64,000 nucleotides of DNA, from the NCBI RefSeq assembly GCF_001280125.1, contig NZ_LGEG01000182.1:16124-80123 (forward strand), written 5' to 3'. Below, piece by piece: positions 25,578-33,680 of the stretch. Below the pieces are notes generated by a model. It was not told where the DNA came from. It worked only from the letters and a program-made list of their open reading frames with translations, and did no database searches. The stretch comes from Streptomyces sp. NRRL F-6492 (GTDB taxonomy: Bacteria > Actinomycetota > Actinomycetes > Streptomycetales > Streptomycetaceae). Within the stretch, counting starts at the first letter, position 1, and every line of letters begins with the position of its first letter. The translations under genes and the position numbers were made by a program.

Positions 25578-25600
25578 CCCCGGGGGTATACCTCCCGGGG
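25578..25600. promoter_or_regulatory. Long palindrome between DUF3618 and GNAT genes
   Basis: CCCCGGG-GGTATACC-T-CCCGGGG: outer 7-bp arms around the inner palindrome GGTATACC, with one extra T. It lies 28 bases after one stop and 20 before the next start; it may be a terminator or an operator. Confidence 0.35.
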
Positions 25601-25619
25601 CGCGGGGCACACGGAGTCC

Positions 25620-26084
25620 ATGCACGGACACCATGCGCGCCCCAGCAGCAGCACTCTGTTCGGCTCGACCCCCGCCCCGGCGTCCGACCGGGCGACGGGC
25701 AGGCACTCGCGACCGGGCAGGATCGCCACCCGTCTCCGCCGCCGGATCATGGTCTACGGGGCGGTCGAGTTCCTGTCCACGCACATCCCGGACGCCCCGG
25801 GCCCGGGCGAGGAGTGCCTGCTCCTGGTCCACGACCGCCAGGTCGTCGGCGAGGTCCACTACCGCACGTGCGCCCCGTGCGCCCGGGGCGTCATCACCGA
25901 CGTCACCCTCGACGAGCGCTTCCACGGCAGCGGCCTGGGCACCCGGGCCCTCTCCCACCTGCGCGCCCGCCACCCGGGAACCGCCTGGCGCAGCACCCTG
26001 ACCCTCCGCGCCACCCGCGACCTCCTGCGCCGGATGCGCATCCCGACGACGGACTCGGGACCGCTCTGCGCCCACGCGGGGTGA
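25620..26084 (+). CDS. GNAT-like protein with basic leader
   Basis: 154-residue protein. After a 43-residue leader rich in Ser, Arg and Pro comes a short GNAT-like core: strand EECLLLVHDRQVVGEVHYRT, then ITDVTLDERFHGSGLGTRAL (about 98-117), where FHGSGLGTRA resembles the acetyl-CoA loop. It is shorter than ordinary GNAT enzymes and motif B is degenerate. Start ATG 25620 has GGAG three bases too close; ATG 25749 is an alternative. Two cysteines (CAPC) sit in the core. Confidence 0.65.
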   Translation: MHGHHARPSSSTLFGSTPAPASDRATGRHSRPGRIATRLRRRIMVYGAVEFLSTHIPDAPGPGEECLLLVHDRQVVGEVHYRTCAPCARGVITDVTLDERFHGSGLGTRALSHLRARHPGTAWRSTLTLRATRDLLRRMRIPTTDSGPLCAHAG

Positions 26085-26096
26085 CGGCCGGCGCCG

Positions 26097-26786
26097 TCAC
26101 CCGGGGACGAGCCGCCCGGTGAACCCCGCGTCCCGGAGCCGCTCGTAGGCCGCGACCACGTCCTCGGGGACCTCCTGCTCGATCATGAACCCCCGGGCCG
26201 GATAGACGATCAACCGCTGTACGGCCCCCACGAGCATGTCGAGGACGAGCCGGGCGTCCCCGAGGGACGCGACGTACGCGCCGAGCGCCAGGGGAGCGGA
26301 CGCGCTGACGACCTCCACCTCCGGCCAGAGCCGCCGGGCGGTGGCGTACGCCCGCCGCTCCTCGTACGGCTTGCTGACGAGCAGCACGGACGACACGTCC
26401 ACGCCCCGCTCCGCGAGCAGCTCCCGGGAGAACCGGACGTTCTCCCCGGTGTTCCGCGCCCGCGTCTCCACGAGCACGACCTCCTCGGGCACCCCGCTCC
26501 CCACCGCCCGCTCCCGGTAGTGCACGGCCTCACCGCGCGGCATCCGGTCCCGGGTGGTCGGACTGGTGGCCCCGGTGAACACGATCAACGGCGCCATGCC
26601 CCGCCGGTACAGCTCCACCGTCACGTCGGCCACCCCGAGATCGTGACTCCCGAGCCCGACGGCGACGGAGCAGGGGCGGGGCTCGTGGCCCATCCGCTGG
26701 AAGTCCCAGAGGAGTCGGGCGTCGGCCATGACCACGCTGTCGTCCTCCGGCGCTTCGGAATCGTCGTCGTACTCGGCCCGTGCCAT
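26097..26786 (-). CDS. YdcF/SanA-like DUF218 protein
   Basis: 229-residue DUF218 (YdcF-like) protein. Motifs: SVAVGLGSHDLGVADVTVEL (about 39-58), PLIVFTGATSPTTRDRMPRGE, the conserved Glu-rich TRARNTGENVRFSREL, and LLVSKPYEERRAYATARRLW. No membrane helix is visible, so it resembles cytoplasmic YdcF rather than SanA. The start ATG 26786 has GGAAGG eight bases upstream. Substrate unknown; SAM binding has been reported for YdcF. Its 3' end faces the GNAT-like gene. Confidence 0.85.
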   Translation of the reverse strand: MARAEYDDDSEAPEDDSVVMADARLLWDFQRMGHEPRPCSVAVGLGSHDLGVADVTVELYRRGMAPLIVFTGATSPTTRDRMPRGEAVHYRERAVGSGVPEEVVLVETRARNTGENVRFSRELLAERGVDVSSVLLVSKPYEERRAYATARRLWPEVEVVSASAPLALGAYVASLGDARLVLDMLVGAVQRLIVYPARGFMIEQEVPEDVVAAYERLRDAGFTGRLVPG

Positions 26787-26901
26787 GCGCTCAGCCTTCC
26801 ATGGGCAGGCCGGCAAACACGCCCGGAGCGGTCGCCGTGCGGGCCGGAACCCCGTCCACGCCCCACGAGAGAACAGGCGCGCAGACGGGGCGGTTCACAC
26901 G

Positions 26902-28083
26902 TCAGCCCGTCGCGGGGACGGGCCGGTCCGGGGCGTCCAGCCACGGAGTCTCGTCCGTCGCCGTCACGGTCAGCCCGAACCGTTCGGGGCCGGGGCGGTC
27001 GTGCGACGTCCACCACGCGTACGCGGCCTCCGTCTCGTCCCAGAGGCGCCGTGGCCCGTGCTGCCAGACCGCGAACCGGTCGTCCGACCCCCCGTCCCAG
27101 TCCACGGCCGCCCACGACGTCGCGTCGGTCGTCGCGACCCAGAGCCGGGACGCCACTCCTTCCACGTCGGGGTCGTCGTGCCACGTCCACCACACGTCAC
27201 GGAGCAGCAGCCCCATGGCGAACTGCGCGGCGAGGTCGTCGCCCGCCACCCGCCACGGCGGGAGGCCGGTGCTCGACTCGGCGGGCCGATGGGCGTCGCT
27301 CACCACGTCCCGGAAGATCCGCAGGTCGGTGCGCTGCGCCCGCATGAGCATGAACGCGGAGTGCGGCGAGAAACGACCCGACGCGGTGCCGGCGTCGTCC
27401 ACGGTCATGCGGAGCAGCCCGTAACAGATCCAGGGGCTTTCCCACGGGGTCAGGACGACGCCCCCGGGCCTGACCTGTGCGAGCCACGGGCGGGGGACGG
27501 AGCGCACGGAACACGTGGCCACGAGCCGGTCGTACGGGGCGCTCCCCGCGTGGCCCAGGGCGCCGTCCCCGGCGACCACCTCCGCCCTGAGGCCCTCCTT
27601 CCACAGTCGGTCCTTGGCCGAGGCGGCCAGCACGGGGTCCACTTCGACGGTCGTCACGTTCTCCGGGCCGACCACGTGGGACAGGAGTCCCGCGTTCCAG
27701 CCCGTGCCGGTGCCGATCTCCAGGACCCTGTGTCCTTCGCCCACGTCTGCCATGCGCAGCATGCGGAACACGATGCCCGGCGCGCTCGCGGACGACGACG
27801 CCCACCGTTCGCCGTCCTCCCCGGGATCCCGGCCGTCGTTGACCTGCGTCACCACGGAGTCGTCGGCGTACACCGCCCGCAACCACGTCTCCGGGTCACC
27901 GGCACGGTCGCACGGCTCCAAGTCGTCACCCAGGTAGATGCGTCCGGGTACGTACGCGGAGCGGGGCACGGCCCGTGCGGCACGCTCCCACTCGGGCGAC
28001 AGGAGCCCTTCCCGCTTCAGCGTGCCGAGCAGGGCGCGGAGCGCGGCCCGCTCGGCCGTCGCGAAGTCCTCCGGCATCGTCAC
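26902..28083 (-). CDS. PIMT-like SAM O-methyltransferase, RiPP-associated type
   Basis: 393-residue methyltransferase related to protein-L-isoaspartate O-methyltransferase. After an N-terminal helical part (PRSAYVPGRIYLGDDL around 40-55) comes the PIMT-like SSSASAPGIV segment (about 96-105), SAM motif I VLEIGTGTGWNAG (120-132), VTTVEVDP, GDGALG, and a C-terminal extension of about 170 residues that housekeeping PIMT lacks. This two-part build is the one found in RiPP clusters, where such enzymes methylate an Asp that then closes to an aspartimide. GTG 28083 overlaps the stop of a 44-residue basic peptide by four bases (GTGA), so enzyme and peptide are translationally coupled. No LanB, lasso cyclase or ATP-grasp gene lies nearby. 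Methyltransferase call strong, peptide substrate inferred. Confidence 0.88.
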   Translation of the reverse strand: MTMPEDFATAERAALRALLGTLKREGLLSPEWERAARAVPRSAYVPGRIYLGDDLEPCDRAGDPETWLRAVYADDSVVTQVNDGRDPGEDGERWASSSASAPGIVFRMLRMADVGEGHRVLEIGTGTGWNAGLLSHVVGPENVTTVEVDPVLAASAKDRLWKEGLRAEVVAGDGALGHAGSAPYDRLVATCSVRSVPRPWLAQVRPGGVVLTPWESPWICYGLLRMTVDDAGTASGRFSPHSAFMLMRAQRTDLRIFRDVVSDAHRPAESSTGLPPWRVAGDDLAAQFAMGLLLRDVWWTWHDDPDVEGVASRLWVATTDATSWAAVDWDGGSDDRFAVWQHGPRRLWDETEAAYAWWTSHDRPGPERFGLTVTATDETPWLDAPDRPVPATG

Positions 28084-28214
28084 CTTTCCTTCTTGTGCTT
28101 CGGCGGGTCCTTCGGCTTGGCCGTGTCGGAGGACGGCTTGGACGTCCCCGGGTCCTTACCGCCGGAGTGCTGCCCGGTACCGCCGCTTCCGCCCTTGCCC
28201 GTTCCCCATCCCAT
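28080..28214 (-). CDS. 44-residue basic peptide, candidate RiPP (imiditide-type) precursor
   Basis: Small gene of 44 codons on the reverse strand, ATG 28214, with GAGAGGAAA seven or so bases upstream; its TGA overlaps the methyltransferase GTG. The N-terminal half is Gly/Ser/Thr-rich (MGWGTGKGGSGGTG), the C-terminal half is Lys/Pro-rich (AKPKDPPKHKKER). There is no Cys and no signal peptide; Lys, Arg and His make it strongly basic. It has three Asp: D21 and D36 are followed by Pro and cannot cyclise, whereas D30 lies in S-S-D-T-A-K and can. The Asp-Thr dyad is also used in aspartimide lasso peptides. I therefore read it as the precursor for the coupled PIMT-like enzyme; homologous precursors must be checked. 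Confidence 0.7.
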   Translation of the reverse strand: MGWGTGKGGSGGTGQHSGGKDPGTSKPSSDTAKPKDPPKHKKER

Positions 28215-28307
28215 GCTGCTTTCCTCTCTCGGTCGTGAACCCTCTGTGGTGAAACCCGCCCCGGGCGTCGCTGTCCTTCCGCGCCCGGGGCGGGGCGTGC
28301 CCCGTTC

Positions 28308-28850
28308 CTACCGGAGGCCCGAACGGTCGCGTCCGGCAGGAACGGGAGCCTCGGCGCGGCGGACCCGCCGCGAGTGGCGCGCCAGCGCTTCGAGCTGTCG
28401 GCGCTGGTACGGCGTGGCGGGACGAAGCCGCGAAGCGGCTGCCTGCCACCGGTAGCCGGAGGGCCGTTGGAGGGACACGAGCGCTCCCTTCACGGACCGC
28501 ACCACACCCACCATCTCCGCGCCCGGATCGAACACGGGGGAGCCGTTCACCAGGAACGCGGGGGGTGATCCCTGCTCCGGCGGTTCAGCTCGCGCACCTG
28601 CGGGGACATCGCGTCGGTCCGTACGGGTGCCCCGGGCGATCTCCCCGGGCTCCCAGTGGCGCGGGTGCCCCCGGTTCTCGCCCGCGAGCCGCTTGAGCCC
28701 CGCGTGCACCTGTTCGATCAGGGCCCTCGTCGGCTCCGCGTACTCGCGCGGTACGGACTCCGGAACGAGCCGCCAGAACGCCCCCGCGCCTATCTGCGCG
28801 TCGAGCTCCGTCACGCTGTTCTGCTCGGGGGCGGTGGCTCTCTCGTCCAT
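28308..28850 (-). CDS. Orphan 180-residue protein upstream of the peptide-methyltransferase pair
   Basis: 180-residue soluble protein not recognised. Visible parts: an acidic N-terminus, a helical segment AFWRLVPESVPREYAEPTRA (about 24-43), a Pro/Gly/Arg-rich linker, a beta-rich piece PAFLVNGSPVFDPGAEMVGV followed by KGALVSLQRPSGYRWQAAAS, and an Arg-rich C-terminus. The start ATG 28850 has GAGGG upstream. It reads in the same direction as the 44-residue peptide, 93 bases before it, and is divergent from the XRE regulator, so it probably belongs to the same transcription unit. Confidence 0.7.
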   Translation of the reverse strand: MDERATAPEQNSVTELDAQIGAGAFWRLVPESVPREYAEPTRALIEQVHAGLKRLAGENRGHPRHWEPGEIARGTRTDRRDVPAGARAEPPEQGSPPAFLVNGSPVFDPGAEMVGVVRSVKGALVSLQRPSGYRWQAAASRLRPATPYQRRQLEALARHSRRVRRAEAPVPAGRDRSGLR

Positions 28851-28952
28851 GGTTCGGTCCCTCGCGGTGACGTCGTTCCGTGCGGTGATCCCTGCTCGCT
28901 CTAGGCAACCGCGTGGCTACCGACAGCGGTACTGTTGTGAAGGGGGTGGGGG

Positions 28953-28967
28953 CTTAAGAGCTTTAAG
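28953..28967. promoter_or_regulatory. CTTAA-GAGCT-TTAAG inverted repeat
   Basis: Perfect 5-bp arms with a five-base spacer (itself containing AGCT) in the 147-bp divergent spacer, 31 bases before the XRE regulator start. Its A/T content stands out in this genome; candidate operator or -10 region for the regulator. Confidence 0.4.
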
Positions 28968-28997
28968 TTCGTGCACGTCATGGGGAGTTGAGGGCTT

Positions 28998-30344
28998 GTG
29001 GCCGACCCGAAGCCGAACGAAGGACTCGTGCGCCTCTACCGGGAGACCGGCTGGACGCTGCGGCAGTTCGCCCGGGAGATCAACCGGCTGGGCACGGAGA
29101 GGGGCACGCCCCTCCGGTACCGGGAGCCGTCGGTCCACCAGTGGCTCAAGGGGCACCTGCCGAAGGAAGCGGTCCGGCCGCTGGTCCTGGAGGCGCTCGC
29201 CCGCAGGCTGCGTCGTCCCGTGACACGCGGCGAAGCGGGATTTCCGGTGGCTTCCGCGGATCGGCTGCCCGAACACCCCAGTACGGTGGAGGGGTTGCTG
29301 GACCTGGGGAGGCAAGACATGGATCCGTCCCGCCGCAGCGTTCTCGGGGTCGGCCTCTTCTCCGTCGCGCTGACCATTCCCCACTGGCCGGACGTCATCG
29401 GTCGAATGGAAGCGGCGCAGAAGGGTCACGTGCGGCGCATAGGGATGGCGGACGTCCAGGCCGTGGCCGCCATGACCGAGCGGATCTCCGACCTCGACGA
29501 CCAGTTCGGCGGACGGACCGCCCGCCCCCTGGCCGCGGCGTTCCTCGTGAACACGGCGGCCCCGTACTTGCGCGCGGAAGCCCCTGACGACGTGCGCAAG
29601 GCGATGATGGGCGCCGTCTCGGACCTCTGCTACCTCACGGGGTACATGGCGGTGGACGAGGGGCTGCACGGGTTGGCGCAGCGGTATTACCTCAAGGCGC
29701 TCGAACTCGCGGGCGCCGCCGAGGACCACTTGACGTTCTGCACCACCCTGCGGGGCATGAGCGTCCAGGCCGTCGACCTGGGGCACGGCGCGGAGGCGAT
29801 GCGGCTCGCGGACGCCGCTGCCGCCGCCTCGCCGAAGGCGGGCCCCCGGATGCGGGCCTTCCTCGCCGGCCAGCAGGCCCACGCGGCGGCGCAGACGGGG
29901 GCGCGAGCCGCGGCGCGGACTTACCTCGGGGAAGCCGAAGTGGCCATGGAAAAGGCCGAGTCGCAGTCCAAGGCCTTCGGCTCCTACGACCCTTCCTCGC
30001 TCCTCTACCACACCAGCCAAGTACGTTTCGAACTGGGCGACGTCGCCGGATCGATCGCGGCCATGCGGGAATCGGACAAGGTCCGCCAGAGCGTCTATCG
30101 GCGCGCTCGCGTCCGGCACCGCTGCACCCTGGCAGAGAGGCAGCTCGACCTGGGGCACCTCGAAGCGGCGTGCGCCACATGGGCCCTCGCGCTGGAGGAT
30201 TACCCGAGCCTCCAATCCGGGCGGGCGGACGAGCGCATCAAGGTCATGCACAGCCGCATCAAGCCGTACCTCAAGAACCCCGTGGCGCGGGACCTCTTCG
30301 AGCGGGCGCGAGGAGTGACGCCGCCCGGCCTCCTCCCCCGGTGA
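28998..30344 (+). CDS. XRE-type HTH regulator with TPR-like C-terminal domain
   Basis: 448-residue regulator. The N-terminal helix-turn-helix region spans about residues 8-70 (LYRETGWTLRQFAREINRLG, then SVHQWLKGHLPKEAVR). A twin-arginine-like RRSVLGVGLFSVAL near 112-125 is common in this Streptomyces family and is not a true export signal. Residues about 150-440 are helical TPR-like repeats (for example YYLKALELAGAAEDHLTF). GTG 28998 follows TTGAGGG. It is divergent from the orphan protein, peptide and methyltransferase genes and is the obvious candidate to regulate them; TPR regulators of this type can bind peptide signals. Confidence 0.82.
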   Translation: MADPKPNEGLVRLYRETGWTLRQFAREINRLGTERGTPLRYREPSVHQWLKGHLPKEAVRPLVLEALARRLRRPVTRGEAGFPVASADRLPEHPSTVEGLLDLGRQDMDPSRRSVLGVGLFSVALTIPHWPDVIGRMEAAQKGHVRRIGMADVQAVAAMTERISDLDDQFGGRTARPLAAAFLVNTAAPYLRAEAPDDVRKAMMGAVSDLCYLTGYMAVDEGLHGLAQRYYLKALELAGAAEDHLTFCTTLRGMSVQAVDLGHGAEAMRLADAAAAASPKAGPRMRAFLAGQQAHAAAQTGARAAARTYLGEAEVAMEKAESQSKAFGSYDPSSLLYHTSQVRFELGDVAGSIAAMRESDKVRQSVYRRARVRHRCTLAERQLDLGHLEAACATWALALEDYPSLQSGRADERIKVMHSRIKPYLKNPVARDLFERARGVTPPGLLPR

Positions 30345-30383
30345 GGGGAGGCGGGCCCCCGGCCCCGTCGGCGTGACGCCCCG

Positions 30384-31235
30384 TCACCCCGCGTGCAGCA
30401 TCAGCCCGATCCCCACCGCCATCAGTGCCGCCGCCGCGACGCGCGGGCCGCCGAAGCGTTCCTTGAAGAGGAGGGCGCCGATGGCCGCGCCCACGATGAT
30501 CGAGGACTCGCGGAGGGCGGCGATCGGGGCGAGGGGGGCCTTCGTCTGGGCCCAGAGGACCAGGCCGTACGCGGCGACCGAGAGGGCCGCGCCGAGGAGG
30601 CCGCGGGCGGCGTACGGGCGGAGCTGGGGGAGGAGGGCGGCGCGGCGGCGCCACAGGGCGTACGCCGGGATCGCCAGGCCCTCCAGGACCATCAGCCACG
30701 CGATGTAGCCGAGCGGGGTGCCGGAGGCGCGGACGCCGACGCCGTCGACGACCGTGTACAGGGCGATCGAGACGCCCGTCGCGCCCGCCGCCAGGAGGGC
30801 CGGGCCGTGCGGCCGCGCCCCCTTGCCCCGGACGCCCCACAGGGCGAGTCCGGTCAGGCCCGCGCAGGCCACCGCGACCCCCAGCAGCTGCCACCCGTCC
30901 GGGACCTCGTGGACGAAGACGGCCGCGAGGAGGGTCACGATCAGCGGGGCCGTACCGCGCGCGATCGGGTACATCTGCCCGAAGTCGCCCAGCGTGAACG
31001 AGCGCATCAGGAGCACGTAGTAGCCCACGTGCAGGAGCGCGGACACGGCCAGGTACGGCCACGCCCCCGCCGCCGGGAGCGGCACGAAGGGGACGAGGGC
31101 CAGGCCGATCAGCGCCCCGCCGCCCGCGATCAGGGTGAAGGAGAGCAGCTGGTCCTCGATGTGGTGCGCGAGGGCGTTCCAGCCGGCGTGCGTGACGGCC
31201 GCGACCAGGACCGCGAGCGTGACGAGCGGAGTCAC
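30384..31235 (-). CDS. EamA/DMT family transporter
   Basis: 283-residue drug/metabolite transporter with ten hydrophobic segments in two EamA halves. The first half starts [20 protein letters not shown]; the end of each half shows the typical MYPIARGTAPLIVTLLAA and LRESSIIVGAAIGALLFKE segments. GTG at 31235 overlaps the YbaK stop by four bases, so the two are coupled. A shorter N-terminus is chosen because upstream residues are shadow sequence. Substrate unknown. Confidence 0.88.
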   Translation of the reverse strand: MTPLVTLAVLVAAVTHAGWNALAHHIEDQLLSFTLIAGGGALIGLALVPFVPLPAAGAWPYLAVSALLHVGYYVLLMRSFTLGDFGQMYPIARGTAPLIVTLLAAVFVHEVPDGWQLLGVAVACAGLTGLALWGVRGKGARPHGPALLAAGATGVSIALYTVVDGVGVRASGTPLGYIAWLMVLEGLAIPAYALWRRRAALLPQLRPYAARGLLGAALSVAAYGLVLWAQTKAPLAPIAALRESSIIVGAAIGALLFKERFGGPRVAAAALMAVGIGLMLHAG

Positions 31236-31717
31236 GCCGAGGGCTCGCGGACGTCCACCAGGGTCCCGCCCGCGTGCGCGACCAGCGACTTCGGGTCGAT
31301 CGCGAAGACGGTGTGCGGGGTGCCCGCCGCCGCCCACACCACCTCGTGGTCGAGGATCCCCCGGTCCGCGAGGACCCGGGTCCGGGTGCGGTGGCCGAAC
31401 GGCGGGACGCCCCCGATCGCGTACCCCGTCGTCTCCCGGACGGCCTTCGCGTCGGCCCGGGTCACCTCCGCCGCGCCCAGCGCCTCCCGCACCCGCTCGA
31501 CGTCCACCCGTGACGCGCCGTCCATCAGGACGAGCACCGGCACCCCGTCCGCCGCGAAGACCAGCGACTTCACGATCTCCGCGACCTCGCAGCCGATCGC
31601 GTCGGCGGCCTGCCGCGCGGTGCGGGTCTCGTCCGGGAAGCGGCGTACCTCGACGTCGAGCCCCAGCTCTTCGAGCGCGGCGGCGAACAGGGGGTGGGCG
31701 GTGCTGTGGGTCGTCAT
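31232..31717 (-). CDS. YbaK/Cys-tRNA(Pro) deacylase-like editing protein
   Basis: 161-residue YbaK/ProX-type protein that hydrolyses mischarged aminoacyl-tRNA in trans. Conserved parts: IGCEVAEIVKSLVFAADG (about 42-59), with the catalytic Lys in VKSL, the GYAIGGVPPFGH motif (about 97-108) and the C-terminal AIDPKSLV. Normal length for the family. It is coupled to the downstream EamA transporter by GTGA. The exact editing target (Cys- or Ala-tRNA Pro) cannot be told by eye. Confidence 0.9.
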   Translation of the reverse strand: MTTHSTAHPLFAAALEELGLDVEVRRFPDETRTARQAADAIGCEVAEIVKSLVFAADGVPVLVLMDGASRVDVERVREALGAAEVTRADAKAVRETTGYAIGGVPPFGHRTRTRVLADRGILDHEVVWAAAGTPHTVFAIDPKSLVAHAGGTLVDVREPSA

Positions 31718-31784
31718 GGGCGCACGCTAGCGGTCCGTGTACGGGCCACGCGACCCGTTTCGGCCCTCGGGAACCTCCGGCGGA

Positions 31785-33440
31785 TCAGCCCGCCCTCAGG
31801 ACCTTCGCCACCACCTTGCCCGCCGAGTCGCCCCCGTGCCCGCCCGACTGGACCACGGCCCCCGCCGCGAGGTCGCCGGAGTAGCCGGTGAACCAACTGT
31901 TCGACTCGCCCTGGTTGTCGACCTCCGCCGAACCCGTCTTCGCGCCCTTCGGGGACGGCACGCCCGCCATCGCCGGGGTCGCGGTGCCGTCCGACGCGGT
32001 CGCCGCCGCGTTCATCATCGTGCGCAGGCCCGAGGCGATCCCGTGCGGCAGCGGCTCGGCCGTGACGAACGTCCGGTCGCCGTACTTCTTCGGCACCAGG
32101 TACGGCTGGAGGAAGCCGCTGTTCTTCACGGTCGCGGAGAGCGAGGCGACGTTCAGGGCGTTCATCGTGATCCTCCCCTGGCCGATGTACGAGGCGGCCG
32201 TCTCGGGTCCGTCCGACGCGGGGACGCTGCCGTCCGTCGGCGTCGTCGGGACGCCGACGTCCCAGACGGCGCCGATGCCGAAGTAGCGGCGGGCGGTCTC
32301 GCCGAGGGCGGTGTCCGCGACGCCCTTCTCGTTGAGGGGGGCGATCGCCTTGATGAAGGCGGTGTTGCAGGAGCGGCGGAACGCCTCGGTGAGGGTGCCG
32401 TTCTTGATCTCGAAGCGGTCCAGGTTCTGGAAGGTCCTGCCGAGCCACTGCACGGTGGGCGGGCACTCCACCCGGCTGCCGGGACCGGCGATCCCGTGCT
32501 GCATCATCATCGCCGCCGTCACGATCTTCATCGTGGAGCCGGGTGCCTGCTGGCCCTGGAAAGCCGCGTTGAAGCCCTCCGCCGGGCTGTTGGCGACCGC
32601 CCGTATCGCGCCCGTGGACGGCTCGACCGCCGCCACGGAGGCCTGGCCGTACGCCTTGACCGCCTTCTCGGCCGCCGCCTGCACCCCCGCGTCGAGGGTG
32701 GTCTCTATCGTGCCCGGCTTCCCCTTCCGCAGGACGAGGAGGGGGGTGTCGGGGACGGTCCCGCCGTCCGACTCGATCCAGGTCTCGACCCCGGTCGTGC
32801 CGCCCGCCTGCGCCCCGTACCGCTGCCGCAGGGTGTCGATGACCACGCCGAGCGAGGGGTACTTCTCCTTGGTCAGCTCCACCCCGTTCCGGTCGACGGC
32901 CCGGACGGAGGCGACCTTCGCGGTGCCGGTGCGCAGGGTCGCGCCGGCGGTCAGCTTCGGGTGGAGGACGGCCGGCCGCCACCGCACCAGCGGCCGGCCC
33001 GTGGTCTGCCCCCGGACCACGGTCAGCTCGGAGGCGTACGACAGGTCCTTGGACACGCCCTCGTACGAGACCGTCGCCTTCACGGTGAACGGCACCTTCG
33101 TGCCGACCGGCGCCCCCGGGGTGATGACCGCCCCCGAGACCTTCGCGCCCTCCTTGTAGGCGAGCAGCGCGGACCCCGCCGCGACCGGGTCGTTCGTGAG
33201 CTGGGCGGCCCGGTCGGACTCACCGGCCGCCCAGGCCGCCAGGAAGTCCTTCGCGGTGGCCGTCGTCTCCTCGGGGGTGACGGGCCCCGATCTCTTCTCC
33301 GGCGCGGCCCCGCTCCGGGTGTTCACGGTCGAGTCGCCGCCCGTGACCCCGTTCCACAGGTTGTAGCCCCCGTAACCGACCCCGCCCGCGACGACCGCGA
33401 AGACCCCTCCGACGATCGCGACCTTGGCTCCACTGCGCAT
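31785..33440 (-). CDS. Penicillin-binding protein, transpeptidase with NTF2-like domain
   Basis: 551-residue bitopic penicillin-binding protein. An N-terminal anchor (VAIVGGVFAVVAGGVGYGGY, 7-26) is followed by an NTF2-like MecA_N domain (about 55-155), a dimerisation domain and the transpeptidase domain with SxxK S302-T-M-K305, SxN S357-C-N359 and KTG K501-T-G503. It has no transglycosylase domain. ATG 33440 with GGGGAGGGG upstream is chosen over a longer frame. It crosslinks peptidoglycan; the MecA_N type is often non-essential and sometimes linked with beta-lactam tolerance. Confidence 0.92.
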   Translation of the reverse strand: MRSGAKVAIVGGVFAVVAGGVGYGGYNLWNGVTGGDSTVNTRSGAAPEKRSGPVTPEETTATAKDFLAAWAAGESDRAAQLTNDPVAAGSALLAYKEGAKVSGAVITPGAPVGTKVPFTVKATVSYEGVSKDLSYASELTVVRGQTTGRPLVRWRPAVLHPKLTAGATLRTGTAKVASVRAVDRNGVELTKEKYPSLGVVIDTLRQRYGAQAGGTTGVETWIESDGGTVPDTPLLVLRKGKPGTIETTLDAGVQAAAEKAVKAYGQASVAAVEPSTGAIRAVANSPAEGFNAAFQGQQAPGSTMKIVTAAMMMQHGIAGPGSRVECPPTVQWLGRTFQNLDRFEIKNGTLTEAFRRSCNTAFIKAIAPLNEKGVADTALGETARRYFGIGAVWDVGVPTTPTDGSVPASDGPETAASYIGQGRITMNALNVASLSATVKNSGFLQPYLVPKKYGDRTFVTAEPLPHGIASGLRTMMNAAATASDGTATPAMAGVPSPKGAKTGSAEVDNQGESNSWFTGYSGDLAAGAVVQSGGHGGDSAGKVVAKVLRAG

Positions 33441-33599
33441 GGCTGCGTTTCCCCTCCCCCAGACGACCGTCCAGTCAAGCAGCGCCCCTTGCGTGTGTCG
33501 AGCAACTTCCGTCATGTCCGTCAGGCCGCCGGGCCTCCCGCCGCATTCCCCGACCGGTCGTACAACCTTTCGACTCCTGAGGATGTCGAAGGGGTGAAC

Positions 33600-33628
33600 G
33601 GCGCGGGTGACGGTCCGTCACCCGCGCC
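33600..33628. promoter_or_regulatory. 29-bp near-perfect palindrome upstream of an FG-GAP gene
   Basis: GGCGCGGGTGACGG (33600-33613), T, then CCGTCACCCGCGCC (33615-33628): 14-bp perfect arms around one base, 52 bases before the start codon at 33681 in the divergent spacer with the PBP gene. Too tight for an ordinary hairpin loop, so an operator is as likely as an RNA structure. Confidence 0.5.
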
Positions 33629-33680
33629 TCCCGACGTACACGCGGCATGTGTTCGAGGCATGCCGAAACAGGGGGATCCC

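Noticed and set aside
26902..28083. Housekeeping protein-L-isoaspartate methyltransferase (pcm)
   Set aside because: Too long (393 residues, with a 170-residue extension), coupled to a short peptide, and not in a repair context.
29334..29376. Tat export signal in the XRE-TPR regulator
   Set aside because: The RRSVLGVGLFSVAL segment lies after a DNA-binding domain and is a common feature of this regulator family; not at the N-terminus.
30271..31062. Alternative frame over the EamA gene (263 codons, reverse)
   Set aside because: Arg/Pro-rich shadow; the membrane-helix frame at 30384-31235 is the real gene.
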